Both the position numbers and the translations under genes were made by a program. 64,000 nt of DNA from contig NZ_FMWM01000002.1 of assembly GCF_900099555.1 (NCBI RefSeq), forward strand, positions 682,001 to 746,000, read 5' to 3'. This document shows positions 49,310 through 59,829 of this stretch, piece after piece (position 1 is the first letter of the stretch; each line of letters begins with the position of its first letter). The notes under the pieces are model-generated. The model saw nothing but the letters and a program-made list of their open reading frames with translations, ran no database searches and had not been told where the DNA came from. The stretch comes from Peptoniphilus raoultii. Its GTDB lineage: Bacteria; Bacillota; Clostridia; Tissierellales; Peptoniphilaceae.

Positions 49310-51104
49310 ATTTTAATACCGCAAGGAAAGCATCTTGAGGAATTTCTACATTTCCGATTTGACGCATTCTTTTCTTACCTTCCTTTTGTTTTTCCAGTAA
49401 TTTTCTCTTTCTGGAAATATCTCCGCCGTAACATTTTGCCAGAACGTCTTTTCTTAAGGCCTTAATTGTTTCTCTGGCAATTATTTTATTTCCAATGGCT
49501 GCTTGAATAGGTATTTGAAATTGCTGCCTTGGAATAACGTCCTTTAATTTTTCGCAAATCTTTCTGGCCTTAGTGTAGGCTGTTGATTCGTGAACAATTA
49601 AGGAGAAGGCATCGACAAGTTCTCCGTTAATTAATATGTCAAGTTTAACAAGGGATGATTCTTTGTAGCCTGTAAGTTCGTAGTCATAAGAAGCATAACC
49701 CCTGGTCTTTGATTTTAAAGCATCAAAGAAATCATAAATAACTTCATTTAGGGGAAGATCATATTTTATTAAGGTTCTAGTCTTTTCAAGATAAGTCATA
49801 TCTATAAAAATCCCCCTCCTATTTTGGCAAAGTTCCATAACCGCTCCAACATAATCTGTGGGGCACATTATTTCCGCCCTAACAATTGGCTCTTCAATTT
49901 TATCAATTTGGGTTATCTCTGGCATATTTGTTGGATTTTGAATTTCAACTGAAGTCCCGTCAGTTTTATCAATTTTATATATAACAGATGGAGAAGTTGT
50001 AACTAAATTCAAATCAAATTCCCTTTCCAGCCTTTCCTGAATTATTTCCATGTGGAGAAGACCTAAAAATCCGCATCTAAAACCAAAACCAAGGGCCTGA
50101 GATGTTTCAGATTCAAAGACAAGGGCAGCATCATTTACTTGCAACTTTTCAAGAGCTTCCCTAACGTTTGAATATTCTTCTCCTTCACCAGGATAAATTC
50201 CGCAAAAAACCATAGGCACAACTTTTTTATAACCTGGGAGGGCTTCATCTGTTGGATTTTTAAAATTTGTAATTGTATCGCCAACTCTTGCGTCGCCAAC
50301 AGTTTTTATGGCCGCACAAATAAATCCAACATCGCCTGCTGAAAGGCTATCAGTTGGAATGTGTCCATTGGCAGTAAAGCCAACTTCCACAACTTCAAAT
50401 TTTTTATTTGTTGCCATCATTAAAATTTCATCTCCTGCCTTAACTGTTCCTTCAAAAATTCTAACCTGGCAAACAACTCCCCTATAAGAATCGTAACTTG
50501 AATCAAAAATGAGGGCCTTTAAGGGTTTATTGGGATCGCCTGTGGGCGCAGGAAAAGTATCCACAATGGAATGGAGAACATATTCAATTCCAATCCCATT
50601 TTTGGCAGAAATTAAAGGAGCATCTTCCGCATCAATTCCAATTATATCTTCTATTTCTTGTTTAACTTCATCGGGATGGGCTGAGGGCAAATCAATTTTA
50701 TTTAAAACTGGCAATAAATCTAAATTTTGATCAGCAGCAAGATAAACATTGGCAAGAGTTTGAGCTTCAACGCCTTGGGATGAATCTACAACAACAATTG
50801 CCCCTTCACAAGCCGCAAGAGATCTTGAAACTTCATAATTAAAGTCCACATGGCCAGGAGTATCTATTAAATTTAAAATATATTCTTCTCCGTTCCTATC
50901 ATCTTTATAGACAAGCCTAATGGCCTTAAGTTTTATAGTGATGCCTCTTTCCCTTTCAAGATCCATAGAATCTAAAACCTGCTCTTCCATTTCTCTTTTA
51001 GTAAGCATGCCAGTAGATTCAATTAATCTGTCAGCAAGAGTGGATTTGCCGTGGTCAATATGGGCTATTATTGAAAAGTTTCTAATGTTTTTTTGATTTC
51101 TCAT
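49293..51104 (-). CDS. lepA: Elongation factor 4
   Basis: Ribosome-associated GTPase, 603 aa. G1 [16 protein letters not shown]2/switch [25 protein letters not shown]3 DTPGHVDF, G4 NKIDLP, then the EF4-specific C-terminal domain ([40 protein letters not shown]). AAGGATGAG precedes the ATG. It heads the unit lepA-hemW-nitroreductase. Confidence 0.97.
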   Translation of the reverse strand: MRNQKNIRNFSIIAHIDHGKSTLADRLIESTGMLTKREMEEQVLDSMDLERERGITIKLKAIRLVYKDDRNGEEYILNLIDTPGHVDFNYEVSRSLAACEGAIVVVDSSQGVEAQTLANVYLAADQNLDLLPVLNKIDLPSAHPDEVKQEIEDIIGIDAEDAPLISAKNGIGIEYVLHSIVDTFPAPTGDPNKPLKALIFDSSYDSYRGVVCQVRIFEGTVKAGDEILMMATNKKFEVVEVGFTANGHIPTDSLSAGDVGFICAAIKTVGDARVGDTITNFKNPTDEALPGYKKVVPMVFCGIYPGEGEEYSNVREALEKLQVNDAALVFESETSQALGFGFRCGFLGLLHMEIIQERLEREFDLNLVTTSPSVIYKIDKTDGTSVEIQNPTNMPEITQIDKIEEPIVRAEIMCPTDYVGAVMELCQNRRGIFIDMTYLEKTRTLIKYDLPLNEVIYDFFDALKSKTRGYASYDYELTGYKESSLVKLDILINGELVDAFSLIVHESTAYTKARKICEKLKDVIPRQQFQIPIQAAIGNKIIARETIKALRKDVLAKCYGGDISRKRKLLEKQKEGKKRMRQIGNVEIPQDAFLAVLKYDEEK

Positions 51105-51268
51105 TCTATCTCATCCTTTTTCATACAAAAATTCCTAAAATATTTGTTAATTAATTTTATCACAAAAGCCTGAAATTTAAAATAAAGCTAAATTCCTATA
51201 TTTTTTAAGCAGGGATTAAAATTTAAAGGAGTAGCCATTTTTAAAATTAAAAGTTACTTAAAAAAGGC

Positions 51269-51295
51269 TTGACTATATATATATATATATATAAT
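51269..51295 (+). promoter_or_regulatory. Promoter with (TA)10 repeat in the spacer
   Basis: TTGACT (51269-51274) and TATAAT (51290-51295) are separated by 15 nt consisting only of alternating A/T; the uninterrupted repeat (TA)10 spans 51274-51293. Gain of one TA unit would give the optimal 17-nt spacer, so the repeat length should set promoter strength. It lies 30 nt before the start of the CHAP/G5 surface protein. Confidence 0.8.
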
Positions 51296-51324
51296 GGTTG
51301 CAAAATAGGAATTGAGGAGGAATT

Positions 51325-54048
51325 ATGAAAAAAAGAAAAATTATGTTCATTATTTCGGGTTTGGTTTTCTTTTCTTCAATCAGTCCAGCAGTGGTTTTTG
51401 CAGAAAATGAAATATCACCCATAAGGCAAGAAATTGTAGAAGAATTTATCGATGATGATGTTACTAATGAAAATCAGCTATTAGAAAATAGTCCGTTAGA
51501 CAATCAAGATGGTGAATTAAGCGAACTTGAAATTTCGAATCCAATAGTATCAAGTGCTGTAAGAGCAGCACCCCAAAGTGTAATAAACCTGATAAATGGA
51601 TATATTGGTCAAGGCATTGACTATGATGGATGGCATGACTATCAATGTGTAGATTTAGCAAATAGATATGCTCATGATTTATTTGGCATTGATGGTCGTA
51701 CTTTATTAGGTCAAGTTGACTATGCTCATCAAATTTTTAACATGGCAAATGGCTCATATTTTACAAAGATTCGAAATGAATATGGAAATCTAAATAGCTA
51801 TCCGCTGCCAGGAGATATAGTAATATGGAATAGCAATGTAGGTGGAGGTTGTGGTCATGTAGGTATCTGTAAAAGTGCCGATGGTAATACTATTACGTTA
51901 ATTCAACAAGATGGAACTCAAAGATGGAGACCCACCCACGTTGCAAGATGGAGATATGAAAACTGTACTGGATGGCTAAGACCAAAGTATGAATTATCTA
52001 ATTACAAGCCTGTAAATAATGTTGTAACTAAGACTGAGTATGAAGACGTAACTATTCCGTTTAATAGAGTTAGACAATTTAATGTAAATCTTCCTCTTAA
52101 TACTCCTGAAAGGACAAGTGTTAATGGAGCTAATGGTACTAAGCGAATTTACTATAATGTTACATATACTAATGGAGTTGTAACTAATAAAGTAAAAAGT
52201 GGAGAAAGCATAATTAAACAAGCAGTAAACGAAGTTACAACCTATGGTCCTACAGGAAGTCAAGAGGAGATAACTAAAACTACTAAAATTCCTTTTAAAA
52301 CGGAAAGAAAATTAATTCAAGGTATGGACTTAAATAAGGAAAAAGTCCATCAAGAAGGGAAGGATGGATATGTTGCTAAAAAATATTTGAGGACAACTTA
52401 TACCAATCCTGAATATGGACCTGAAGGTCAGCGTGTTGTTGAAAAATATCTAAGTGAAACTACCATAAACCCTACTACAAAAATAATCCACTATGGTCCT
52501 AAGGTTAAAATTACTGAAAAAACTCTAACAGATCAAGTATATTCTGATTTTAAAACAGTTAGAAGACTTAATAAAGATTTAGCCTTTAATACAGAAAAAG
52601 TTGTTCAAGAAGGAGCAAGGGGAATTGACAAGGTTTATAAAAAAGTTAAATATTATGAAAATATTGAAGGATATGAAGGTCCTGACACAGAATATGAAAT
52701 TATTAAAACTGAAGTTTTAAAAGCTCCGGTAGATAAAATTATTGAATATGGTCCTAGAGTAATTACAACTATTGATACAGTAAAAGAACAAGAGAAAATA
52801 CATTTTGAAACTAAAAGAAAATTGGATTCTCGTTTAAAAATGAATGTAGAAGTAGAAAAGTACCCTGGAAGTGAAGGCATTCTTGAAAAAGAATATAGAA
52901 TTACTAGATTTAATAATATCGAAGGATATGAAGGTCCTAAAGAAAAAAGAGAACTATTAAAAGAAACTGTCACTTTAAAACCTGTGGATAAAGTTATACA
53001 TTATGGTCCTAAAGTGGAAATAACTACTGAAAATATTGTTGAAAATGAAGACATTCCTTTTGAAACTAAAAGAGTTTTTGATAAGACATTAGATTTTAAC
53101 AAGGAAATTATTAAACAAGAGGGTAAACTAGGTATTCTTTCTAAGGAATATAAAATAACCCACTTTAATAATATCGAAGGATATGAAGGTCCTAAAGAAA
53201 AAAGAGAACTATTAAAAGAAACTGTCACTTTAAAACCTGTGGATAAAGTTATACATTATGGTCCTAAAGTAGAAATAACTACTGAAAATGTTGTTGAAAA
53301 TGAAGACATTCCTTTTGAAACTAAGAGAATAGCTGATTCAAATATGAGAAGAGGCTCTGAATTAGTTATACAAGATGGAAAAGTTGGAAAATTGGAAAAA
53401 CGCTATAAAATAATTAGGTATAAAAATATTGAAGGATACGAAGGAAAAACTGAAGAGAGGGTACTAGTTAGTGAACTTGTAAAAAAAGAATCTATAGATA
53501 AAATTATTCACTACGGAACTAAAGAATATTATAATGATTCGTTCATAGGAGCTTTTAATAATTCTTCTGTAACTTCAAATAGAATTATTAAAAAAGTGAA
53601 TACACAAAAAGATTCCAAACTAAAGAACTCTATAGTGTTGAAAATTGATTCTAAAGAATATATAAGGACAATCAGTGGAGTATCTGAGAAACTTCAAATA
53701 GATACCCCTCCTGTAATAAAAAGTAATAGAACCCTATTGCCTATGAGATTTATTGCAGAATTAATCGGCGTTAAAGTAGATTATGATCCAGCAACTAGAA
53801 CTGCGATATTTAAAAAAGGTGAGTTAACAGCAAAAATTCAAATAGACGGAGATGGAATATTACTTTCAAATGGAGAGGTTATTAAGATGGATACTAAAGT
53901 TCTTATAAGAAATAATAGAATTTTAATACCTATTACAAATATTTCAAAATTATTTGGACTAACTAACGGAGATGTTAGTGATGATCTAGATCAAGATATT
54001 GAATGGAATAGTACAGATAGAACAGTTACAATTTTCTTTAACAAATAG
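51325..54048 (+). CDS. Secreted CHAP-domain / G5-repeat surface protein
   Basis: 907 residues. Signal peptide 1-26 (cleavage after VVFA). CHAP amidase/endopeptidase domain about 85-220 with the catalytic Cys108 in YQCVDLANRY and His178 in CGHVGI. Six tandem G5-like modules of about 85 residues (about 232-755), each ending in K-I-I-x-Y-G-P-K type motifs. A C-terminal copper-amine-oxidase-like stalk domain follows (PPVIKSNRTLLPMRFIAELIGVKVDYD). No LPxTG motif. It probably cuts or binds peptidoglycan and displays adhesive G5 modules. GAGGAGGAA precedes ATG 51325. Expression should depend on the TA repeat promoter. Confidence 0.92.
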   Translation: MKKRKIMFIISGLVFFSSISPAVVFAENEISPIRQEIVEEFIDDDVTNENQLLENSPLDNQDGELSELEISNPIVSSAVRAAPQSVINLINGYIGQGIDYDGWHDYQCVDLANRYAHDLFGIDGRTLLGQVDYAHQIFNMANGSYFTKIRNEYGNLNSYPLPGDIVIWNSNVGGGCGHVGICKSADGNTITLIQQDGTQRWRPTHVARWRYENCTGWLRPKYELSNYKPVNNVVTKTEYEDVTIPFNRVRQFNVNLPLNTPERTSVNGANGTKRIYYNVTYTNGVVTNKVKSGESIIKQAVNEVTTYGPTGSQEEITKTTKIPFKTERKLIQGMDLNKEKVHQEGKDGYVAKKYLRTTYTNPEYGPEGQRVVEKYLSETTINPTTKIIHYGPKVKITEKTLTDQVYSDFKTVRRLNKDLAFNTEKVVQEGARGIDKVYKKVKYYENIEGYEGPDTEYEIIKTEVLKAPVDKIIEYGPRVITTIDTVKEQEKIHFETKRKLDSRLKMNVEVEKYPGSEGILEKEYRITRFNNIEGYEGPKEKRELLKETVTLKPVDKVIHYGPKVEITTENIVENEDIPFETKRVFDKTLDFNKEIIKQEGKLGILSKEYKITHFNNIEGYEGPKEKRELLKETVTLKPVDKVIHYGPKVEITTENVVENEDIPFETKRIADSNMRRGSELVIQDGKVGKLEKRYKIIRYKNIEGYEGKTEERVLVSELVKKESIDKIIHYGTKEYYNDSFIGAFNNSSVTSNRIIKKVNTQKDSKLKNSIVLKIDSKEYIRTISGVSEKLQIDTPPVIKSNRTLLPMRFIAELIGVKVDYDPATRTAIFKKGELTAKIQIDGDGILLSNGEVIKMDTKVLIRNNRILIPITNISKLFGLTNGDVSDDLDQDIEWNSTDRTVTIFFNK
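52909..53329 (+). repeat. Near-identical 165-bp direct repeats inside the G5 region
   Basis: The segments 52909-53074 and 53164-53329 are almost the same, with about three differences by eye, offset by 255 bp (85 codons). They encode consecutive G5 modules, so unequal recombination could add or remove a module in frame. Confidence 0.85.
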
Positions 54049-54083
54049 TAAAAAGATTAAGACAATAAAAAAGACTTATAAAT

Positions 54084-54117
54084 GGCTCTAGCATATATGC
54101 TGGGGCTGTTTCTATTT
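54084..54117 (+). terminator. Probable terminator of the CHAP/G5 gene
   Basis: GGCTCTAGCA (54084-54093) / TGCTGGGGCT (54098-54107) with several G-T pairs, loop TATA, then GTTTCTATTT. Confidence 0.6.
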
Positions 54118-54375
54118 AGTTTTATTTGCTTTATTTCTTGGTATAAAAAATCCTCTTGACTAGTTTTTATTTTAATAAGGAGGATTTTATTTCTATCTAT
54201 ATGTTAAAGAATGAACTGTATACATATAAAGATAAAAGAAATAGGAAATTGATACGGGTAAAGATTCAAATGAAACATGTAAAAAATATACTTTCTTTAA
54301 AAAAGATTACTACTTTTAATAAAGAGATAATAACTATTGCGAATTATGTAATTTATGTGAAATTTTAAAAATCCC
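54118..54375. other. Intergenic stretch without a convincing gene
   Basis: AT-rich. It holds one inverted repeat AAAATCCTC (54147-54155) / GAGGATTTT (54180-54188) flanking a TTGACT and an AAGGAGG. A 70-codon frame (54156-54368) starts at TTG without a ribosome site and has no recognisable protein features. It may be a degraded gene start. Confidence 0.5.
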
Positions 54376-54404
54376 TTGACAAGAAAGATCAAATATTTTA
54401 TTAT
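54376..54404 (+). promoter_or_regulatory. Promoter of the hrcA-dnaK operon
   Basis: TTGACA (54376-54381), 17 nt, TATTAT (54399-54404). Confidence 0.85.
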
Positions 54405-54416
54405 AGAAACATAGAG

Positions 54417-54443
54417 TTAGCACTCGTTAATTAAGAGTGCTAA
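54417..54443 (+). promoter_or_regulatory. CIRCE element (HrcA operator)
   Basis: Perfect TTAGCACTC-N9-GAGTGCTAA at 54417-54443, just downstream of the -10. HrcA bound here represses the operon until heat or protein stress removes it, giving autoregulation. Confidence 0.98.
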
Positions 54444-54457
54444 TAAAGGAGGGAATT

Positions 54458-55486
54458 ATGGACAGGAGAAAAGTTGATATTCTAAATGCCATAATAAGTT
54501 CATATATAAATGAACCGGTGCCAGTTGGTTCTAGAACACTTTCAAAGGACTATGACTTAGGCATCTCCTCTGCAACAATTCGTAATGAGATGGCGGATCT
54601 TGAAGATTTAGGTTATTTAAATAAACCTCACCAATCTGCTGGTAGAGTACCATCATTTAAGGCTTATAGGTATTTTGTAAATGAATATATTGAAGAGGAT
54701 GAAGAAAAAGATTACGACCAAAGACTTGTAGATAATCTTAAAGAAAAAATTTCAAGATCCTCAGGGGATTTTAATGAAATTTTTAAGACGGCAGCTGCAA
54801 TTTTAGCAGACGCTTCAAAATGTACAGCCTATATAGTTGCTCCTCGAAAATCAGACAGGACCATTAAAAAACTTGCCCTAGTTAAAATTCAAGAGGGTTT
54901 GTTTTTACTAATAATTATTGGCGATAGAGGAGTTGTTGAAAGACATTTTATTTCCCTTGCTTTAGATGCAAGTGATGAAGAACTTGACCAAATTGCCGAT
55001 ATGATTTCAAAAAAAGTAACAGGTCTTGACTTTGATGAAATTTCTTCCATCAGCCTAAGCCTTAAGGGCTCAAGTGTAAAATTTAAAGATTTATTTGAAG
55101 AGATTTTAAATAGACTTAATAATTTCAATAGAAAGGTATCTTCAATTGACATTTATTATGATGGTCTTACAAATATTTTTAATTTTGAAGAATATAGGGA
55201 TTTAAATAAGGCTAGAGAATTTATGTCCTTTATTGAAGATAGGGATTCACTTTTAAGTATTTTAGCCGGTAAAAATTTTACCAAAGATTTGGAAGTCATT
55301 ATTGGTGATGAAAATAGGGCAGAGCTTATGAAAACTAGCTCCATTATAAGGGCGGTTTTTGCAGGAGAAAATAATTTGTATGGCAGCCTTGGAGTTATTG
55401 GTCCGGCTAGGATGGACTATAGAAAACTTATTAGGACAGTCGGCATTTTTAAAAGAACGGTGGAAGAACTATTGGAGGAAATGTAA
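54458..55486 (+). CDS. hrcA: Heat-inducible transcription repressor HrcA
   Basis: 342 residues. An N-terminal winged helix (RRKVDILNAIISSYINEPVPVGSRTLSKDYDLGISSATIRNEMADLEDLGYLNKPHQSAGRVPSFKAYRYFV) is followed by the GAF-like HrcA domain. ATG 54458 has AAAGGAGGG just upstream; an in-frame ATG 21 nt earlier would lie inside CIRCE. It is the first gene of hrcA-grpE-dnaK-dnaJ and overlaps grpE by 1 bp. Confidence 0.97.
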   Translation: MDRRKVDILNAIISSYINEPVPVGSRTLSKDYDLGISSATIRNEMADLEDLGYLNKPHQSAGRVPSFKAYRYFVNEYIEEDEEKDYDQRLVDNLKEKISRSSGDFNEIFKTAAAILADASKCTAYIVAPRKSDRTIKKLALVKIQEGLFLLIIIGDRGVVERHFISLALDASDEELDQIADMISKKVTGLDFDEISSISLSLKGSSVKFKDLFEEILNRLNNFNRKVSSIDIYYDGLTNIFNFEEYRDLNKAREFMSFIEDRDSLLSILAGKNFTKDLEVIIGDENRAELMKTSSIIRAVFAGENNLYGSLGVIGPARMDYRKLIRTVGIFKRTVEELLEEM

Positions 55487-56073
55487 TGGCAGATAAAAAT
55501 AAAAAAATAGATGAAGAATTAAAAGAAAATAAGGAGGATGAAAGTTTAGATGAAAATCTAAAGGACTCATCAGATTTAGGGGGCGGGGAATTTGAAATTC
55601 CCATTGCAGATGATATAGAAATAATAGAAGAAAATGAAGAAAATCCCAAAGAAGATGAAAGACTTAAGGATTTAACTGACAAATTTATGAGGCTTCAAGC
55701 GGATTTCACAAATTTTAAAAGGAGAACGGAAAAGGAAAAAAGTTCGTATATTGATTTAGGAATAAGTAAAATTGCCTCTTCAATATTACCTGTTATAGAT
55801 AATTTTGAAAGATCTATGGATGCAGAAACTGAACATGATGGATTTTATGAGGGCATAATTTTAATCAAAAGTCAATTAATTGATGCCTTAAAGGCAAATG
55901 GCATTGTAGAAATGAAGGCAAAGGGAGAAAAATTTGATCCCAATTTTCATCATGCAGTTATGACTGAAAAAAGTGATGAATATGAAGAAGGTATTGTAAC
56001 TGAAGTTTTACAAAAGGGATATTTAATTAATGATAAAGTGCTAAGACCTGCAATGGTTAAGGTTTCAGAATAA
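55486..56073 (+). CDS. grpE: DnaK nucleotide exchange factor GrpE
   Basis: 195 residues: a very acidic, disordered N-terminal 60 residues, a long coiled coil ([26 protein letters not shown]), then the beta domain with [44 protein letters not shown]. It releases ADP from DnaK. Start overlaps the hrcA stop (TAATG), with GGAGG upstream. Confidence 0.96.
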   Translation: MADKNKKIDEELKENKEDESLDENLKDSSDLGGGEFEIPIADDIEIIEENEENPKEDERLKDLTDKFMRLQADFTNFKRRTEKEKSSYIDLGISKIASSILPVIDNFERSMDAETEHDGFYEGIILIKSQLIDALKANGIVEMKAKGEKFDPNFHHAVMTEKSDEYEEGIVTEVLQKGYLINDKVLRPAMVKVSE

Positions 56074-56087
56074 GGAGGAAAATAATA

Positions 56088-57926
56088 ATGAGTAAAATTA
56101 TAGGAATAGACTTAGGAACAACAAATTCAGCAGTAGCTGTTATGGAAGGTGGGGACGCAATAATTATCCCCAATATCGAAGGAAACAGAACAACTCCTTC
56201 TGTTGTAGCTTTTACAAAAGATGGAGAAAGACTTGTAGGCGAAACAGCAAAACGTCAAGCAATAACAAACCCTGATAGAACTGTCCAATCAATTAAAAGA
56301 CACATGGGTTCTGATTATAAGATTACTATTGACGGTAAAACTTATACACCTCAAGATATTTCAGCAATGATTCTTCAAAAGATGAAGTCTGATGCAGAAT
56401 CTTATTTGGGAGAAAAAATTACAGATGCTGTAATAACAGTGCCTGCTTATTTTACAGATTCACAAAGACAAGCAACAAAGGATGCAGGAAAAATTGCTGG
56501 CCTTAATGTTAAGAGAATTGTAAATGAACCAACAGCTGCAGCTCTTGCCTATGGCGAAGATAAGGATAAAGAATCACAAACAGTTATGGTTTATGATCTT
56601 GGTGGCGGAACATTTGACGTTTCAATTTTGGAACTTTCTGACGGAGTTTTTGAAGTTCGTGCAACTCGTGGAAATAATAAACTTGGTGGGGACGACTTTG
56701 ATAATAGACTTATTGATTATATAGCTGGTGAATTTAAAAAGGAAAATGGCATTGATTTAAAATCTGACAAAATGAGCCTTCAAAGATTAAAAGAAGCGGC
56801 AGAAAAAGCTAAGAAGGAATTATCTTCAACAATGTCAACAAATATAAATCTTCCATTTATTACTGCAACAGCTCAAGGTCCATTGCACCTAAATATGGAC
56901 ATCACTCGTGCAAAATTTGATGAATTAACAAGAGATCTTGTAAAGATGACAGAAACTCCTGTTACAGACGCTTTAAAAGATGCTGGACTTTCAGCATCAG
57001 AAATTGACAAAGTTTTATTAGTTGGTGGCTCAACAAGAATTCCTGCAGTTCAAGAATGTATTAAGAAATTAATTGGCAAAGACCCACAAAAAGATATAAA
57101 TCCTGATGAATGTGTTGCTCTTGGTGCAGCAATTCAAGGCGGAGTTTTATCTGGCGATGTTAAAGACTTACTTTTACTTGATGTAACACCACTTTCTTTA
57201 GGAATTGAAACAATGGGAAATATTACTACAAGACTTATTGAAAGAAATACAACAATTCCTACAAAGAAGTCACAAATATTTACAACAGCAGCAGATAATC
57301 AAACGTCTGTAGAAATTCACGTGCTTCAAGGTGAAAGACAAATGGCTCAAGATAATGTGACTCTTGGAAGATTTAACCTTGACGGAATCGCACCAGCAAG
57401 GCGTGGAGTTCCACAAATCGAAGTTACTTTTGACATTGATGCCAATGGCATTGTAAATGTATCTGCAAAAGATTTAGGAACAGGAAAAGAGCAACACATT
57501 ACCATTACTTCATCTTCAAACTTAACGGATGCAGAAATTGATAAGAAGGTTAAGGAAGCTGAAATGTATGCCAAAGAAGATGAAAATAAAAAGAATTTAA
57601 TTGAAGCAAGAAATAATGCAGATTCAATAATTTATCAATCAGAATCCACCTTAAAGGACGTTGAAGGAAAAATTTCTGAAGATGAAAAGAAAAATATTGA
57701 AGATGCCATTGCAGACCTTAAATCAGTTAAAGAAGGAGATAATCTTGAAGAAATTAAAGCAAAGACAGAAAATTTAACAAAGGCTTTCTATAGTGTTTCT
57801 GAAAAGATTTATAAAGATGCAAATCCGAATGGAGGAGCGACTACAAATCCAGGAGCAGGTCAAGAAGCAAATAAAGATGATGTTGTTGACGCTGATTATG
57901 AAGTTGTAGATGACGACGAAGAATAA
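56088..57926 (+). CDS. dnaK: Chaperone DnaK (Hsp70)
   Basis: 612 residues. ATPase domain with [65 protein letters not shown] and [13 protein letters not shown]; substrate-binding domain from about 380 ([16 protein letters not shown]); lid helices and acidic tail ending DDDEE. AAGGAGGAAAAT precedes ATG 56088. A terminator separates it from dnaJ. Confidence 0.98.
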   Translation: MSKIIGIDLGTTNSAVAVMEGGDAIIIPNIEGNRTTPSVVAFTKDGERLVGETAKRQAITNPDRTVQSIKRHMGSDYKITIDGKTYTPQDISAMILQKMKSDAESYLGEKITDAVITVPAYFTDSQRQATKDAGKIAGLNVKRIVNEPTAAALAYGEDKDKESQTVMVYDLGGGTFDVSILELSDGVFEVRATRGNNKLGGDDFDNRLIDYIAGEFKKENGIDLKSDKMSLQRLKEAAEKAKKELSSTMSTNINLPFITATAQGPLHLNMDITRAKFDELTRDLVKMTETPVTDALKDAGLSASEIDKVLLVGGSTRIPAVQECIKKLIGKDPQKDINPDECVALGAAIQGGVLSGDVKDLLLLDVTPLSLGIETMGNITTRLIERNTTIPTKKSQIFTTAADNQTSVEIHVLQGERQMAQDNVTLGRFNLDGIAPARRGVPQIEVTFDIDANGIVNVSAKDLGTGKEQHITITSSSNLTDAEIDKKVKEAEMYAKEDENKKNLIEARNNADSIIYQSESTLKDVEGKISEDEKKNIEDAIADLKSVKEGDNLEEIKAKTENLTKAFYSVSEKIYKDANPNGGATTNPGAGQEANKDDVVDADYEVVDDDEE

Positions 57927-57952
57927 TATTTGGAAAATAATTAAATAAGAAT

Positions 57953-57988
57953 AAAGTTGCAAGTCTTCTTGCAACTTTAATTTTTTTC
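57953..57988 (+). terminator. Terminator between dnaK and dnaJ
   Basis: AAAGTTGCAAG (57953-57963), loop TCTT, CTTGCAACTTT (57968-57978), then AATTTTTTT. Perfect 11-bp stem. Confidence 0.9.
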
Positions 57989-58018
57989 ATGTATATTTAT
58001 ACTTCTAGTGAGGTGACT

Positions 58019-59143
58019 ATGAGAGATTTTTACGAAATCCTTGAAGTAGATAGAAATGTTAGTAAGGAAGAATTAAAAAAGTCCTATAAAAAAATGGCGA
58101 AAAAATATCATCCTGATTTAAATCCGGGAGATAAGGAAGCGGAAAGTAAATTTAAGGAAATTTCCTATGCCTATGAAGTCCTTTCAGATGACTCTAAAAG
58201 ACAAATTTATGATAACTATGGAGAAGAGGGACTAAAGGGAGGATTTTCTGGAGAGTCATCTGGATTCGGTGGATTTTCAGATATTTTTGATGATATTTTT
58301 GATATATTTGGCGGCGGTGCTGGATTTAGGACAAGTTATAGGGATGATAGAAGCTATCCCCAAAAGGGCAGCGAAATAAGCGTAGAAATTGATCTTGATT
58401 TTTTTGAAGCAGTTTTTGGCACTGAAAAGGAAATAAATGTTAAGGTCAAAAGTAAATGTAATCATTGCCATGGCGGAGGAAATGAACCAGGAACTAAAAA
58501 AGAAAAGTGCGATAAATGTCATGGCAGCGGACAAATTAGAGTTGAGCAGTCTTCGCCTTTTGGTAGAATTGTAAGGACAACAACTTGTGACAAGTGTCAA
58601 GGCAAGGGAGAAATAATTGAAGAGCCATGCAAAAAATGCAAGAGTTCAGGAATTGTTACTAATGCAAAAAAAATAAATGTAAAAATCCCAGCTGGCGTTG
58701 ACACAGGAAATATTATCACCCTTTCGGGTCAAGGAAATGAAGGAATTAATGGCGGTCCTAAAGGAGATATTTATGTCTATATAAAAGTCCGTGAGGATTC
58801 CGTTTTTAAAAGAAGATCCTATGACCTCTTTATAGATATACCAATTTCCTATTCTGATGCTGTTTTGGGCGGGATTATAAAAATCCCAACTCTTACAAAA
58901 ATTGTGGACTACGAAATACCTAAGGGAACGAAGGGAGGCACTACTTTTAAATTAAAGGGAGAAGGTGTGCCTGTTGTCAATAAAAATTACAAGGGAGATT
59001 TATATTTTACTGTAAATATTTTAATTCCTAAAAAAGTTTCAGATGAAGAAAGGGAGCTTTTGGAAAAATTGAGAAAAAATGACAGTGAAATAAAGCATGA
59101 ACAAAAATCTTTTTTTGATAAAGTTAAGGACCTATTCGATTAA
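58019..59143 (+). CDS. dnaJ: Chaperone DnaJ (Hsp40)
   Basis: 374 residues: J domain ([36 protein letters not shown] with HPD), a Gly/Phe region, the zinc-finger domain with four CxxCxGxG-like repeats ([32 protein letters not shown]), then the C-terminal substrate domains. ATG 58019 follows GAGGTGAC; an in-frame ATG 30 nt upstream lies in the dnaK terminator tail and is rejected. Its expression relies on readthrough or an unseen promoter. Confidence 0.97.
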   Translation: MRDFYEILEVDRNVSKEELKKSYKKMAKKYHPDLNPGDKEAESKFKEISYAYEVLSDDSKRQIYDNYGEEGLKGGFSGESSGFGGFSDIFDDIFDIFGGGAGFRTSYRDDRSYPQKGSEISVEIDLDFFEAVFGTEKEINVKVKSKCNHCHGGGNEPGTKKEKCDKCHGSGQIRVEQSSPFGRIVRTTTCDKCQGKGEIIEEPCKKCKSSGIVTNAKKINVKIPAGVDTGNIITLSGQGNEGINGGPKGDIYVYIKVREDSVFKRRSYDLFIDIPISYSDAVLGGIIKIPTLTKIVDYEIPKGTKGGTTFKLKGEGVPVVNKNYKGDLYFTVNILIPKKVSDEERELLEKLRKNDSEIKHEQKSFFDKVKDLFD

Positions 59144-59144
59144 T

Positions 59145-59174
59145 TTGTTTAGTAAATTTTATTAGGGGTATAAT
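59145..59174 (+). promoter_or_regulatory. Promoter of the dps gene
   Basis: TTGTTT (59145-59150), 18 nt, TATAAT (59169-59174). Confidence 0.6.
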
Positions 59175-59228
59175 AAGAAAGAACAATTAAGAAATAATGT
59201 ATTTCAAATTATAATTAGGAGGAAAAAA

Positions 59229-59663
59229 ATGACAAAAGATAAAAAATTTGAAAAATTAGATGTATATTTAGCAAATCTTGAAGTAGGAAATATTTACCTA
59301 CACAATTTACACTGGAATGTTGAAGGCTTTACTTTCAAAGCAGTTCATGAATATTTAGAAGGACTTTATGATGAATTCTTCGAAATGCTTGATGCTGTAG
59401 CTGAATATGAAAGACAAAAGGGTGTTTTTCCACCAGCATCTCTTAAAGAATATTTAGAATTATCTGACCTTAAGGAAAGAGAATCTAAAACAGTTGAAGC
59501 TAAAGAAGCAATTGAAAAAGCTCTTGAATTAATTAAGCACATGAAAGAACTTGCTCTTGAAATTAGAGAAGAAACAGAATGTTTTGTACTTTCAAATATG
59601 CTTGAAGACCATGTAACAAATTACAATAAAGAAATTTGGTTCATGGAATCAATGCTTAAATAA
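59229..59663 (+). CDS. dps: Dps family ferritin-like DNA-protection protein
   Basis: 144 residues forming a four-helix bundle. Ferroxidase-type residues appear in NLHWNVEGFTFKAVHEYLEGLYDEFFEMLDAVAEYERQKG (His, Asp, Glu). It oxidises and stores iron and protects against peroxide. AGGAGG precedes ATG 59229. It is monocistronic, with its own promoter and terminator; no PerR or Fur box was evident in the leader. Confidence 0.93.
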   Translation: MTKDKKFEKLDVYLANLEVGNIYLHNLHWNVEGFTFKAVHEYLEGLYDEFFEMLDAVAEYERQKGVFPPASLKEYLELSDLKERESKTVEAKEAIEKALELIKHMKELALEIREETECFVLSNMLEDHVTNYNKEIWFMESMLK

Positions 59664-59681
59664 GAATAGATTTTAATTATT

Positions 59682-59709
59682 AAGATGGCCTGTGTGCCAT
59701 CTTTTTTTG
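59682..59709 (+). terminator. Terminator of dps
   Basis: AAGATGGC (59682-59689), loop CTGTGT (59690-59695), GCCATCTT (59696-59703), T-run. Confidence 0.9.
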
Positions 59710-59829
59710 TGCCTTGAAATTTTAGGGGATATTTGGCGAATTATTAAAATGTTATCTATTAAATATATAAAGAAAAATTAGCTTCTTTTGAAAAGGCAGA
59801 AGATAATATATAATATAGGTGGTGATCGT

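Noticed and set aside
54156-54368. 70-codon frame starting at TTG between the CHAP/G5 gene and hrcA
   Set aside because: Start has no ribosome site, and composition looks like translated AT-rich noncoding DNA.
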